From the NCBI RefSeq assembly GCF_020829685.1, contig NZ_JAIVFR010000188.1, forward strand, positions 1 through 9,409: a stretch of 9,409 nucleotides of DNA, given 5' to 3'. This DNA is from Nostoc sp. CHAB 5715 (GTDB taxonomy: Bacteria; Cyanobacteriota; Cyanobacteriia; Cyanobacteriales; Nostocaceae). The position numbers and the translations under genes are program-made. The notes under the pieces were generated by a model that worked only from the letters and a program-made list of their open reading frames with translations, was not told the origin of the DNA and did no database searches. Each line of letters opens with the position of its first letter. The stretch's first letter is position 1. Below are positions 1 to 6,851 of the stretch, piece by piece.

Positions 1-254
1 TATGTGGCGGTGGTAGTCGCAATCTCTATTTGAAACGTCGATTAGAGTTGTTGTTGCCATCAATACCAGTCTTGACTACAGATGAAGTTGGTTTGAGTGC
101 AGATTTTAAAGAAGCGATCGCCTTTGCAGTTTTAGCCTACTGGCGACTTTTGGGTATTCCTGGCAACCTACCGACTGCGACTGGGGCACCTCTTGAAGTG
201 CTTTTGGGAGAAATTTACCAAAGTCAGTACTCTGTGCTGAGACAGGAACATTAA
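1..254 (+). CDS. anmK: Anhydro-N-acetylmuramic acid kinase, C-terminal part (cut by window edge)
   Basis: The reading frame is open from the left edge (first full codon at 3) to a TAA at 252-254, giving 83 residues of a C-terminus. They begin CGGGSRN, the glycine-rich segment preceding the last part of AnmK proteins, and go on through [34 protein letters not shown] and VLGEIY-like blocks typical of the family's end. AnmK phosphorylates 1,6-anhydro-MurNAc, with opening of the anhydro ring, to give MurNAc-6-phosphate during cytoplasmic recycling of peptidoglycan. The N-terminal ATP-binding region and catalytic Asp lie outside the window. A TTG at 30 could be mistaken for a start, but the conserved glycines upstream of it are in frame, so it is internal. 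The end matches the usual family terminus, so the gene is probably intact. Confidence 0.9.
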   Translation, partial: CGGGSRNLYLKRRLELLLPSIPVLTTDEVGLSADFKEAIAFAVLAYWRLLGIPGNLPTATGAPLEVLLGEIYQSQYSVLRQEH

Positions 255-256
255 AA

Positions 257-349
257 ATTCAAAACTTGTACTGAGCGTAGCCGAAGTATTCAAAACTTGT
301 ACTGAGCGTAGCCGAAGTATTCAAAACTTGTACTGAGCGTAGCCGAAGT
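257..349. repeat. Three perfect tandem copies of a 31-bp unit
   Basis: Units at 257-287, 288-318 and 319-349 are identical, and the first 8 bases of a fourth follow at 350-357. Each unit carries the core ACTGAGCGTAGCCGAAGT, a kind of short dispersed repeat common in Nostoc-type genomes. The array starts two bases after the anmK stop codon. A unit length of 31 is not divisible by three, so it is not a coding repeat, and there are no spacers, so it is not CRISPR. Confidence 0.9.
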
Positions 350-388
350 ATTCAAAATTAAAGAGAGTTTCAGACGGAAACTTCGCGT

Positions 389-458
389 AGCCGAAGTACG
401 GGGATTTAAACCACGATGGTTCCTGAGCGAAGTCGTTCGCGTAGCGTCCCGCAGGGAA
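389..458. repeat. Degenerate dispersed repeats of the CGTAGC family
   Basis: CGTAGCCGAAGT recurs at about 386-397, TGAGCGAAGTCG at 424-435, and 436-458 has TTCGCGTAGCGTCCCGC followed by AGGGAA, whose end forms a small TCCC/GGGA inverted repeat. These are degenerate relatives of the tandem unit at 257-349. The rest of the gap, to 635, shows no gene that I can support. Confidence 0.6.
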
Positions 459-635
459 GGACTGAAACTGAACTACGTGTTGACGTTGCGGGTCTTAAAC
501 CCTTTAATTTACGATAAACAAGATAAAAAATTTCTTCATTCAGCACTGGCTCAACGCGCCGCTATCGCTAACGCAACTTAGCACTGCTATAACTGTAGTC
601 TTGGCGGCACTCGATCAAGACAGGGAATATAAAAG

Positions 636-1082
636 GTGGCTCATACTTTTTTATTGGAACCAGGACGCTGGACAATGCAAGGAAATTGGTTGGAACGTAA
701 TGGTATGCCAATCAGTGTCAAGGGTATGACCTTGGTAGCTTGGAATCGAGATAACTGGTTCACTATGGCTACAAAACTAATATTTCCTGGTAGCGATCGC
801 TCCGAAATCTCTCTGCAATACAAGGGGCGGCTGCATGAGGGAGAGCGTCAGTATACTTTTTTACTCCAGCATAATATTTTGGGGCAGATTGAGGGTGAAG
901 GCTGGATTGGTTTAGATACTATTGTGCAGCGTTATTGGGTAATAGGCGATCGTCAGCGTCGTAGTGGCTTTGAAACCCTGCACCGAATTTCGGAAGATAG
1001 ATATTACCTCAGTAGTGGCATCTTGGCTGGTCATTTTTTAACTAACACAATGGAAGCTAGCCTAGAGCGTCAGTCAACCTAA
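636..1082 (+). CDS. Conserved-looking hypothetical protein, 148 aa
   Basis: I do not recognise a named family. The frame first opens after a TAA at 630-632, so the GTG at 636 is the earliest possible start; GGGA at 623-626 gives a ribosome binding site 9 bases upstream. The next in-frame Met is residue 14, which would cut off the FLLEPGRW segment. The protein is rich in aromatic residues and short alternating segments (GRWTMQGNWLERNG, WNRDNWFTMATKLIFPG, IEGEGWIGLDTIVQRYWVIG), suggesting a single small beta-barrel or beta-sandwich of lipocalin type; that is inference from pattern only. There is no signal peptide, membrane segment or metal motif, so it is probably cytosolic. A HIP1 octamer lies inside at 793-800. 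It has no close co-directional partner and stands alone between repeat DNA and a glycosyltransferase gene. Confidence 0.75.
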   Translation: MAHTFLLEPGRWTMQGNWLERNGMPISVKGMTLVAWNRDNWFTMATKLIFPGSDRSEISLQYKGRLHEGERQYTFLLQHNILGQIEGEGWIGLDTIVQRYWVIGDRQRRSGFETLHRISEDRYYLSSGILAGHFLTNTMEASLERQST

Positions 1083-1084
1083 AG

Positions 1085-1116
1085 GTAGCGCTACTATCTG
1101 TCTAGGCTGGAAGCCT
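1085..1116 (+). terminator. Two small inverted repeats after the 148-aa gene, weak terminator candidate
   Basis: A perfect 10-bp palindrome GTAGCGCTAC at 1085-1094 is followed by AGGCT/AGCCT with a 3-base loop at 1104-1116, starting two bases past the stop codon. No T-run follows, so rho-independent termination is only a guess. The remaining gap to 1293 is AT-rich; TATACT near 1214-1219 could be a -10 box for the next gene, without a convincing -35. Confidence 0.25.
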
Positions 1117-1293
1117 GCCGCTCAAACAATGCCAATGCACTGCTTCTTCAACACCCAATGTCTCATGCTTGATTTTAAGGAGTCATCGTTTATTCTCACT
1201 GACCTACTGAGTTGTATACTAAATAAGAAATTATCAAATTATCGTTAGACTTTTAGTATTTTTACCGAACCGTGTAGTCTGGAGTCCAGTTTC

Positions 1294-2307
1294 ATGAATC
1301 CTAAAGTCTCTGTCATTATCCCTGCTTACAATACTGAAGCTTATCTTGCCAAGGCAATAGAGTCAGTCTTAGAGCAAACGCTCACAGATATTGAAGTTAT
1401 CATAGTTGATGATGCTTCAACTGATAAAACTGTAGAAGTCGCTAAAAGTTTTACTGACCCACGTCTCAAAGTAATAGTTAATCAACAAAACCTTGGGGCT
1501 GCTGCTGCGCGTAATCGTGCCCTGAAAGCAGCCCAAGGAGAATGGATTGCTGTGCTTGACTCAGATGATTGGTATGCTCCTGAAAGATTGTCCAAGCTTG
1601 TGTCTCTGGCAAACGAAAGAAGTGCAGACATGATTGCTGACGATCTTTATTTAATCAACGATGGCGAAACATCTCCTTGGAGCACATTGATTCAAGAAAG
1701 TGAAGAACGTATAGATAAAATTCTCCAAATTGATATCGTTTATTTTGTAGAAACTGATGTCTATGGACAACCAGGGTTGCATCTTGGTCTAAGCAAGCCT
1801 CTATTCAAACGAGAATTTCTGGTTAAGCACGGCATCGAGTACGATGATGCTATTAGGATGGGTCAAGATTTTTGGATTGATATGAAATGCTTAATCAAAG
1901 GAGCTCGTTTTTTCCTTGAGCCAAAACCCTATTATTTCTACCGCGCACGCCCCGGATCTCTTGTACATAAAAGCCAATTGTCACGTCTAAATCAATATTT
2001 GAATGCTAGTAATTCTTTCATGCAACAAGAAGTTGTGAAAAAAAATCCAGCTTTAATGCGTGCTATGTCTTATAATAATTCAATCTATAAAAAACATCTA
2101 GCTTACCTTAAAGTTGTAGAGCCTCTCAAGGAAGGGAAATGGTTAAAAGCATTGGCAGAAATGGGTAAAAATCCGTATTTCTTTTATGATTTTATCTCCC
2201 GATTGAACAATATTATCGAACGCCGAATTCAATACTATGTGATGGGTAATAAATCAGTTTTTGACATTTCTTATAACATACAGAGAGAACGAAAAACTAC
2301 CAATTAG
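1294..2307 (+). CDS. Family 2 glycosyltransferase (GT-A fold)
   Basis: A 337-residue inverting sugar transferase that would move a sugar from a nucleotide-sugar donor to a polysaccharide, lipid or protein acceptor; donor and acceptor cannot be read from sequence. The N-terminal GT-A domain is clear: VSVIIPAYNTEAYL (5-18), VDDAS with the nucleotide-contacting Asp pair at 39-40, NLGAAAARNRAL (66-77), and the metal-binding DSDD at 89-92. GQDFWI at 190-195 fits the family's ED-like motif carrying the candidate catalytic base (D192). YRARPGSLVHK (216-226) is the usual basic loop closing the domain. About 110 C-terminal residues are variable, basic and Tyr/Asn-rich, without an obvious membrane helix, so the protein is probably soluble or peripheral. 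GGAG at 1281-1284, 9 bases upstream, supports the ATG. No other polysaccharide gene is nearby, so its pathway is unknown. Confidence 0.92.
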   Translation: MNPKVSVIIPAYNTEAYLAKAIESVLEQTLTDIEVIIVDDASTDKTVEVAKSFTDPRLKVIVNQQNLGAAAARNRALKAAQGEWIAVLDSDDWYAPERLSKLVSLANERSADMIADDLYLINDGETSPWSTLIQESEERIDKILQIDIVYFVETDVYGQPGLHLGLSKPLFKREFLVKHGIEYDDAIRMGQDFWIDMKCLIKGARFFLEPKPYYFYRARPGSLVHKSQLSRLNQYLNASNSFMQQEVVKKNPALMRAMSYNNSIYKKHLAYLKVVEPLKEGKWLKALAEMGKNPYFFYDFISRLNNIIERRIQYYVMGNKSVFDISYNIQRERKTTN

Positions 2308-2360
2308 TACTATAGGACTCCTATTTGATTTTTGAAAAAACTCAGTACAACTCGAAAGTA

Positions 2361-2394
2361 GACGCGATTAATCGCGTCTCTATCGCGTCTCTAC
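2361..2394. repeat. Palindromic GACGCGATTAATCGCGTC repeat with partial second copy
   Basis: 2361-2378 is an exact 18-bp palindrome, followed by a half copy ATCGCGTCTCTAC at 2382-2394. Palindromes of this type are scattered through Nostoc-type genomes. In RNA it would fold into a strong hairpin just downstream of the glycosyltransferase gene (ends 2307) and might serve as its 3' end, although no T-run follows. Confidence 0.7.
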
Positions 2395-2410
2395 TGATTC
2401 CCTACTCCCG

Positions 2411-2556
2411 TTCGACTACGCCCTTCTCTACGAGAGGCTGCGCCAACGGCTACGCTCAGGACAAGCTCACGGCAAGCCTACTCCAGCCTATCGCGCTTGC
2501 GCTGGGCTTCTCTGCGAGACGCTTCTCTTTGCAGAGAGGCTTCGCCAACGCGAACG
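2411..2556. repeat. Cluster of dispersed short repeats
   Basis: Several repeat cores are stacked here: GAGAGGCTGCGCCAACGGC at 2432-2450 (19 bp, exactly repeated at 8686-8704); CGGCTACGCTCAG at 2447-2459, the exact inverse of CTGAGCGTAGCCG in the 257-349 array; GCTTCTCTGCGAGAC at 2506-2520; and GCTTCTCTTTGCAGAG with GCTTCGCCAACGCGAACG at 2521-2556. Together they create an open frame (2325-2600) with low-complexity, repeat-dictated composition, which I do not call a gene. Confidence 0.8.
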
Positions 2557-2626
2557 CGCACCACGCAAAGAAGTTCAGAAATCAAATCGGATTGCTATAA
2601 GCTAGAGCATTATTTACGAGGCTTGA

Positions 2627-2752
2627 GGGCTTGGATCTGATAAAATCTGCCCAGCACGGCTTCATGTCGTCCCCTCAGACTTTATTGATATTCAAAACTT
2701 TGCACTCATTACTGAGTTCTTAGAACTCTGTGGTGAGTGTGGTGCTACCTAA
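2627..2752 (+). pseudogene. Possible decayed C-terminal gene fragment (about 41 codons)
   Basis: After a TGA at 2624-2626 one frame stays open to a TAA at 2750-2752. Its translation has protein-like character rather than repeat character, for example ICPARLHVVPSDF and NFALITEFLELCGECGAT with a CGEC pair. There is no start codon near its beginning and no ribosome binding site, so if real it is the broken end of a lost gene, bordered on the left by the repeat cluster. I cannot assign a family. A 7-bp-arm inverted repeat (GAGTTCT/AGAACTC, 2714-2728) lies inside. Chance remains a real alternative at this length. Confidence 0.25.
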
Positions 2753-3030
2753 TTAAAGTTTTTGGCAGATCCTAGAGTTATCTATTTAGCCAAAATTGGG
2801 CAAACTAAAATTACACCACAATGAAAGTGCAAAATGGTACAAAGCGTCATTATAAATCTACCCTTTCTGCTTGTTTGATCTGACATGTTGCACCAGTTGT
2901 AATAACCGCCTCGGTTGCAAACGGCTAGATCATACTTTCAATTTTCTAAAAGAGGACTGAAAAAGCTAGTACAGCAAGCGCAAAAATCAATATACCATTT
3001 CAAATGGCGCAAGAAGCTCGGAATACAATT

Positions 3031-3054
3031 ATGCGTGAATGCGTGAATGCGTGA
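3031..3054. repeat. Three tandem ATGCGTGA octamers
   Basis: ATGCGTGA is repeated exactly at 3031-3038, 3039-3046 and 3047-3054, followed by a small CCGC/GCGG stem at about 3058-3068. It lies in the leader of the kinase gene and provides spurious in-frame ATGs. 2753-3030 is AT-rich with no gene, and I see no clear promoter in it. Confidence 0.8.
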
Positions 3055-3170
3055 CTTCCGCCTTGCGGTATGAGCCTAGAAAGTCATTTATAGGCGCAAT
3101 AATCAGATATCAGTTTGAATGCACTTTTCCTCCTAAACACTTACAACCTGCTTTTGGATTCAAATTCTCT

Positions 3171-4724
<1,554 letters not shown>

Positions 4725-5133
4725 GAATAATTTCTTTATGTTACATGTCTTATATGTAACTAAGGGGTGGTTTCTGGATGAATGTAAACTTTTATAAACA
4801 AAATATATATAAAGATGTAAGTTCTAGTTATATGTATAAAGAGTGAAAAAACTAGCTGCTAAATCAGGGCTATTTCAATTCTCTCTCAATCTTTCTGTGT
4901 ATATATTCCGGTAGATTGTAAATTTACGCAGGTTAAATTCCACACTAGACGAACCAAAAGGAAGTCTGTCTAAAGCCAAAAGTAGATTTGTACTACAAAA
5001 TTAAAGTAAGTTTAGACTCTAGCAGATATATCGTCGAAAAGTTTAGTCCTTGTTAGTTTTTTGAATTTAATTTTTGTCCAACCTTTGCAGAATTGGTTAT
5101 CGAAGTTGACGCCCCGACATCCCCAGCTCTTTT
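4725..5133. other. AT-rich convergent intergenic region between kinase and nblA
   Basis: No gene is supported here. An inverted repeat GTTACAT/ATGTAAC (arms 4740-4746 and 4754-4760, 7-base loop) lies 15 bp past the kinase stop and could end that transcript, but no T-run follows. The rest is AT-rich with no conserved element that I recognise. Confidence 0.5.
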
Positions 5134-5176
5134 CCTCCTTGGAACCAAGCAAGAGAAGGAGGTCGCCCACTGCGAC
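5134..5176 (-). terminator. Pair of hairpins just downstream of nblA, candidate terminator
   Basis: Reading the minus strand, 13 bases after the nblA stop comes a GTCGC/GCGAC stem with a 5-base loop (5176-5162), then a CCTCCTT/AAGGAGG stem with a 15-base loop (5162-5134). A pyrimidine-rich stretch separates them, but there is no classical U-tract. They share the base pair position at 5162, so they could be alternative folds. Confidence 0.35.
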
Positions 5177-5188
5177 AGTAGAACGACT

Positions 5189-5386
5189 CTATGCCATAGT
5201 GGAACCGGAATCTAAGCCCCACTGGTGCTTAAGAAGCTCTTGATAAGTTGCCTCGCGCACGACCATTTGCTCATAGAGCTTTACTAAAAAGTCTTTAGCT
5301 TGATCGTGGCTCATATTTTGTACCTGAGTAGCAAATGAGCAAATACTGAATTGCTGTTCTAAGGATAGTTTCATTGGTTGGTTCAT
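5189..5386 (-). CDS. nblA: Phycobilisome degradation protein NblA
   Basis: The 65-residue product matches NblA of heterocyst-forming cyanobacteria along its whole length: LSLEQQFSICSFATQVQNM (first helix, about 7-25), SHDQAKDFLVKLYEQMVVRE (long second helix) and the end TYQELLKHQWGLDSGS. NblA is a small all-helical dimer that binds phycobiliproteins and links them to a Clp protease, so that phycobilisomes are dismantled under nitrogen or other nutrient starvation. GGAG at 5396-5393 lies 6 bases upstream of the ATG and fixes the start. The length is normal and nothing is broken. Cys16 sits in the first helix at a position I recall as often Arg or another polar residue, though I could not check. 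The gene stands alone, convergent with the kinase gene and downstream of a long structured leader. Its regulation is probably by nitrogen status, but I found no canonical NtcA box (GTA-N8-TAC) by eye. Confidence 0.97.
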   Translation of the reverse strand: MNQPMKLSLEQQFSICSFATQVQNMSHDQAKDFLVKLYEQMVVREATYQELLKHQWGLDSGSTMA

Positions 5387-5425
5387 AATTAACTCCGAAA
5401 AAACAACGAGTAAAGGTGATATCGT

Positions 5426-5671
5426 TTACAGAAGTCCAAATGGGATAATATTTGGACTGATATCTGTCCAACATTTGTTCTTCCGTATTACGAAAGATAA
5501 CAATTGTTTGACACATTGCCCACATCCGAAGTGTGGACTTTTTCTGCTCTGATATCTTGCACCTAATCCTAGTGATATACTACCCAAGTCAGCCAAGCCA
5601 TATTCCGGAAAATATTCTCTGTTTGGTCTTGGATAGGTATAACTGCCTATTAACTCCTTTTTGCTTTGCAT
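5426..5671 (-). CDS. Possible upstream ORF in the nblA leader (81 aa)
   Basis: An ATG at 5671 is preceded by AAAGGAG only 4 bases upstream, the strongest Shine-Dalgarno match in the window. The frame runs 81 codons and stops 39 bases before the nblA ATG. The peptide (MQSKKELIGSYTYPRPN..., containing ADLGSISLGLGARYQSRKS and a CGQC pair) resembles nothing I know and has odd, low-helix composition. It could be a real small protein, a leader peptide whose translation opens the hairpin at 5433-5458, or chance. Its ribosome binding site lies in one arm of a perfect inverted repeat. I list it mainly because of its ribosome binding site and position. Confidence 0.3.
   Translation of the reverse strand: MQSKKELIGSYTYPRPNREYFPEYGLADLGSISLGLGARYQSRKSPHFGCGQCVKQLLSFVIRKNKCWTDISPNIIPFGLL
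5433..5458 (-). promoter_or_regulatory. Strong hairpin in the nblA 5' leader
   Basis: Perfect 9-bp arms AGTCCAAAT/ATTTGGACT (5458-5450 and 5441-5433) with an 8-base loop stand 46 bases upstream of the nblA ATG. No U-tract directly follows, so it is more likely a structured leader element, processing site or small-RNA target than a terminator. The stop of the possible upstream ORF (5428-5426) lies just beyond it. Confidence 0.6.
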
Positions 5672-5674
5672 AAC

Positions 5675-5689
5675 TCTCCTTTGAGGAGA
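5675..5689 (-). promoter_or_regulatory. Inverted repeat covering the upstream ORF's ribosome binding site
   Basis: TCTCCT and AGGAGA form a perfect 6-bp stem with a CAA loop in minus-strand RNA (5689-5675). The second arm is the Shine-Dalgarno sequence of the ORF starting at 5671, so folding would hide it. A 3-base loop is tight but possible. Confidence 0.4.
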
Positions 5690-5747
5690 TGAGCAAATTT
5701 TGTCCCGAATCCTACATATCCTTGTTTGAGAAAAACTAAGATGCTGT

Positions 5748-5768
5748 CTCCCTCCAAGATGGAGGAAG
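5748..5768 (-). promoter_or_regulatory. Leader hairpin CTTCCTCC / GGAGGGAG
   Basis: In minus-strand RNA, 5768-5761 pairs with 5755-5748 over 8 pairs including one G-U, with a 5-base loop. It sits in the inferred nblA leader, within a stretch containing three CCTCC motifs on that strand (5765-5761, 5777-5773, 5795-5791) that could also pair with GGAG-type ribosome binding sites downstream. Confidence 0.4.
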
Positions 5769-5822
5769 CTTCGGAGGGTTGGGACTTTCAGGAGGTTGGA
5801 GAATGGATGGTAATAAGCGTGA

Positions 5823-5852
5823 ATTATAGTCCTTTTACCTTATTACGTGCAA
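5823..5852 (-). promoter_or_regulatory. Candidate distal nblA promoter
   Basis: A perfect TATAAT (5828-5823) lies 18 bases downstream of TTGCAC (5852-5847), which matches the TTGACA consensus at only three of six positions. Transcription would start near 5816 and give a leader of about 430 bases before nblA. Other start sites nearer the gene are possible. Confidence 0.4.
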
Positions 5853-5878
5853 GATGTAAATCTACCAATTTATGCAAA

Positions 5879-5911
5879 TTTAGCCTCTTTTAGGTTACAT
5901 TGGAGGCTAAA
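5879..5911. promoter_or_regulatory. Perfect 9-bp inverted repeat, operator or terminator
   Basis: TTTAGCCTC (5879-5887) and GAGGCTAAA (5903-5911) are exact inverse copies with a 15-base spacer. For minus-strand transcripts leaving the phosphatase gene it could be a terminator, though only a weak AT-rich tail follows. For nblA it sits about 80 bp upstream of the inferred start at 5816, where an operator could lie. Confidence 0.45.
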
Positions 5912-5980
5912 AATATTTGTATCAAATTGTAAAAAGTAAAAATGCTCATGCTGAACAAATTGCTGAGTATATCTACCGGA

Positions 5981-6022
5981 TTTGTCATTTGTCCTTTGTC
6001 CTTTGTCCTTTGTCCCTTGTCC
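5981..6022. repeat. Heptamer array TTTGTCC, six units
   Basis: Six adjacent 7-bp units, four exact (5988-6015) with TTTGTCA at the left and CTTGTCC at the right. This is a short tandemly repeated repetitive sequence of the type common in heterocyst-forming cyanobacteria. Confidence 0.9.
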
Positions 6023-6041
6023 AATAGCTAGTAACTCTTGA

Positions 6042-6104
6042 CCAATGACTAATGACTAATGACTAATGACTAATGACCAATGACTAATGACCAATGACTA
6101 ATGA
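6042..6104. repeat. Heptamer array CTAATGA / CCAATGA, nine units
   Basis: Nine adjacent 7-bp units, six CTAATGA and three CCAATGA. The last unit (6098-6104) overlaps the 3' end of the phosphatase gene on the minus strand and supplies its TAG stop and the final His codon. Confidence 0.92.
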
Positions 6105-6835
6105 CTATTTTCTTCGAGTGAGACGATGACAACTGTTATGTTATCGTGCCCTCCGTGGTCTTTGGCAGCCTCAACTAGAGAGATGGCGGCTTTATCAAGC
6201 CAAGGAGTGTTTTGGAGGCAGCTAGCAATCTTCTGTTCGACAAGTTCTTCTGTGAGACCATCACTACATAACAGCAAGCGATCGCCAGCTTTGACATCTA
6301 GTGGTTGCACATCAATATGATGCAAGTCTTCACGCCCCAAACAGCGCGATAATACATGACGAAAAGGATGCGATCGGGCTTCATCTAAGGTGATGTCACC
6401 GATTTTGATTGCCCGTGCTACCCAAGTGTGGTCTTCTGTTACTTGTTGTAATTGCGATTCTCGAAAGCGATACAGCCGCGAATCGCCAACATGAGCGCAC
6501 CAGGGCGTCTCTGGGGCGCGAAAAATTACTGCTACAACCGTTGTACCCATGTCGGCGCGTTCGGGATGATTTTGCTGATCGTGCAAAATCGCTTCATTAG
6601 CACCCCACAAAGCTTGCTCTAGCAATTCATGGGAAGATTTTGAAGATTCCCAATTTGCCAGCAAATACGCCTGAATTTCTCCGGTGGCAATGCGGCTTGC
6701 TTCCTCACCTCCGGCATGACCACCCATACCATCGGCTACAACGAAAAACCGCCCCTCTGGGTCGATAAAGTAAGCATCCTGATTATTAGAACGAATAAGT
6801 CCCGGATCGCTAAAACCCGTGAAATTAAGTTTCAT
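6098..6835 (-). CDS. PP2C-family serine/threonine protein phosphatase
   Basis: A 245-residue, single-domain metal-dependent phosphatase of the bacterial PrpC/Stp/PphA type, cytosolic, removing phosphate from Ser/Thr (and often other) residues of proteins. All expected motifs are present in order: GLIRSNNQD (12-20, metal Asp20), VVADGMGGHAGG (32-43, metal Asp35), GTTVVAVIF (97-105), AHVGDSRLYRFR (114-125, Asp118), TEDHTW (133-138), HVLSRCLG (160-167), LLLCSDGLT (187-195, metal Asp192) and HDNITVVIV (230-238, metal Asp231). Length equals that of minimal bacterial PP2C enzymes, so no regulatory domain is attached. The ATG is 16 bases past the stop of the ABC1 kinase gene, with no strong ribosome binding site, which suggests co-transcription. 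I recall the same neighbour pair in Synechocystis (sll1770-sll1771). The protein's last codon and its stop come from a heptamer repeat. Confidence 0.96.
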   Translation of the reverse strand: MKLNFTGFSDPGLIRSNNQDAYFIDPEGRFFVVADGMGGHAGGEEASRIATGEIQAYLLANWESSKSSHELLEQALWGANEAILHDQQNHPERADMGTTVVAVIFRAPETPWCAHVGDSRLYRFRESQLQQVTEDHTWVARAIKIGDITLDEARSHPFRHVLSRCLGREDLHHIDVQPLDVKAGDRLLLCSDGLTEELVEQKIASCLQNTPWLDKAAISLVEAAKDHGGHDNITVVIVSLEENSH

Positions 6836-6851
6836 AAATTATTTGCAACAA

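Noticed and set aside
257..349. Regular repeats suggesting a CRISPR array
   Set aside because: The 31-bp units are directly adjacent without spacers, and no cas gene is present.
2325..2600. Open frame of 91 codons on the plus strand
   Set aside because: It runs through at least five dispersed repeat cores that dictate its sequence, and it lacks a convincing start or ribosome binding site.
5061..5243. Plus-strand frame of 60 codons downstream of nblA
   Set aside because: It overlaps the nblA 3' end in antisense and the downstream hairpins, with no supporting start signal.
5295..5525. Open frame of 76 codons on the minus strand
   Set aside because: It overlaps nblA in another frame for about 90 bases and has a weaker start context than the ORF beginning at 5671.
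5387..5960. Search for an NtcA box (GTA-N8-TAC) upstream of nblA
   Set aside because: Partial matches such as GTAGATTTAC have the wrong spacing; by eye no canonical site is present, though a degenerate one cannot be excluded.
6126..6600. Two plus-strand frames opposite the PP2C gene
   Set aside because: Antisense shadows of a phosphatase with every catalytic motif in place.
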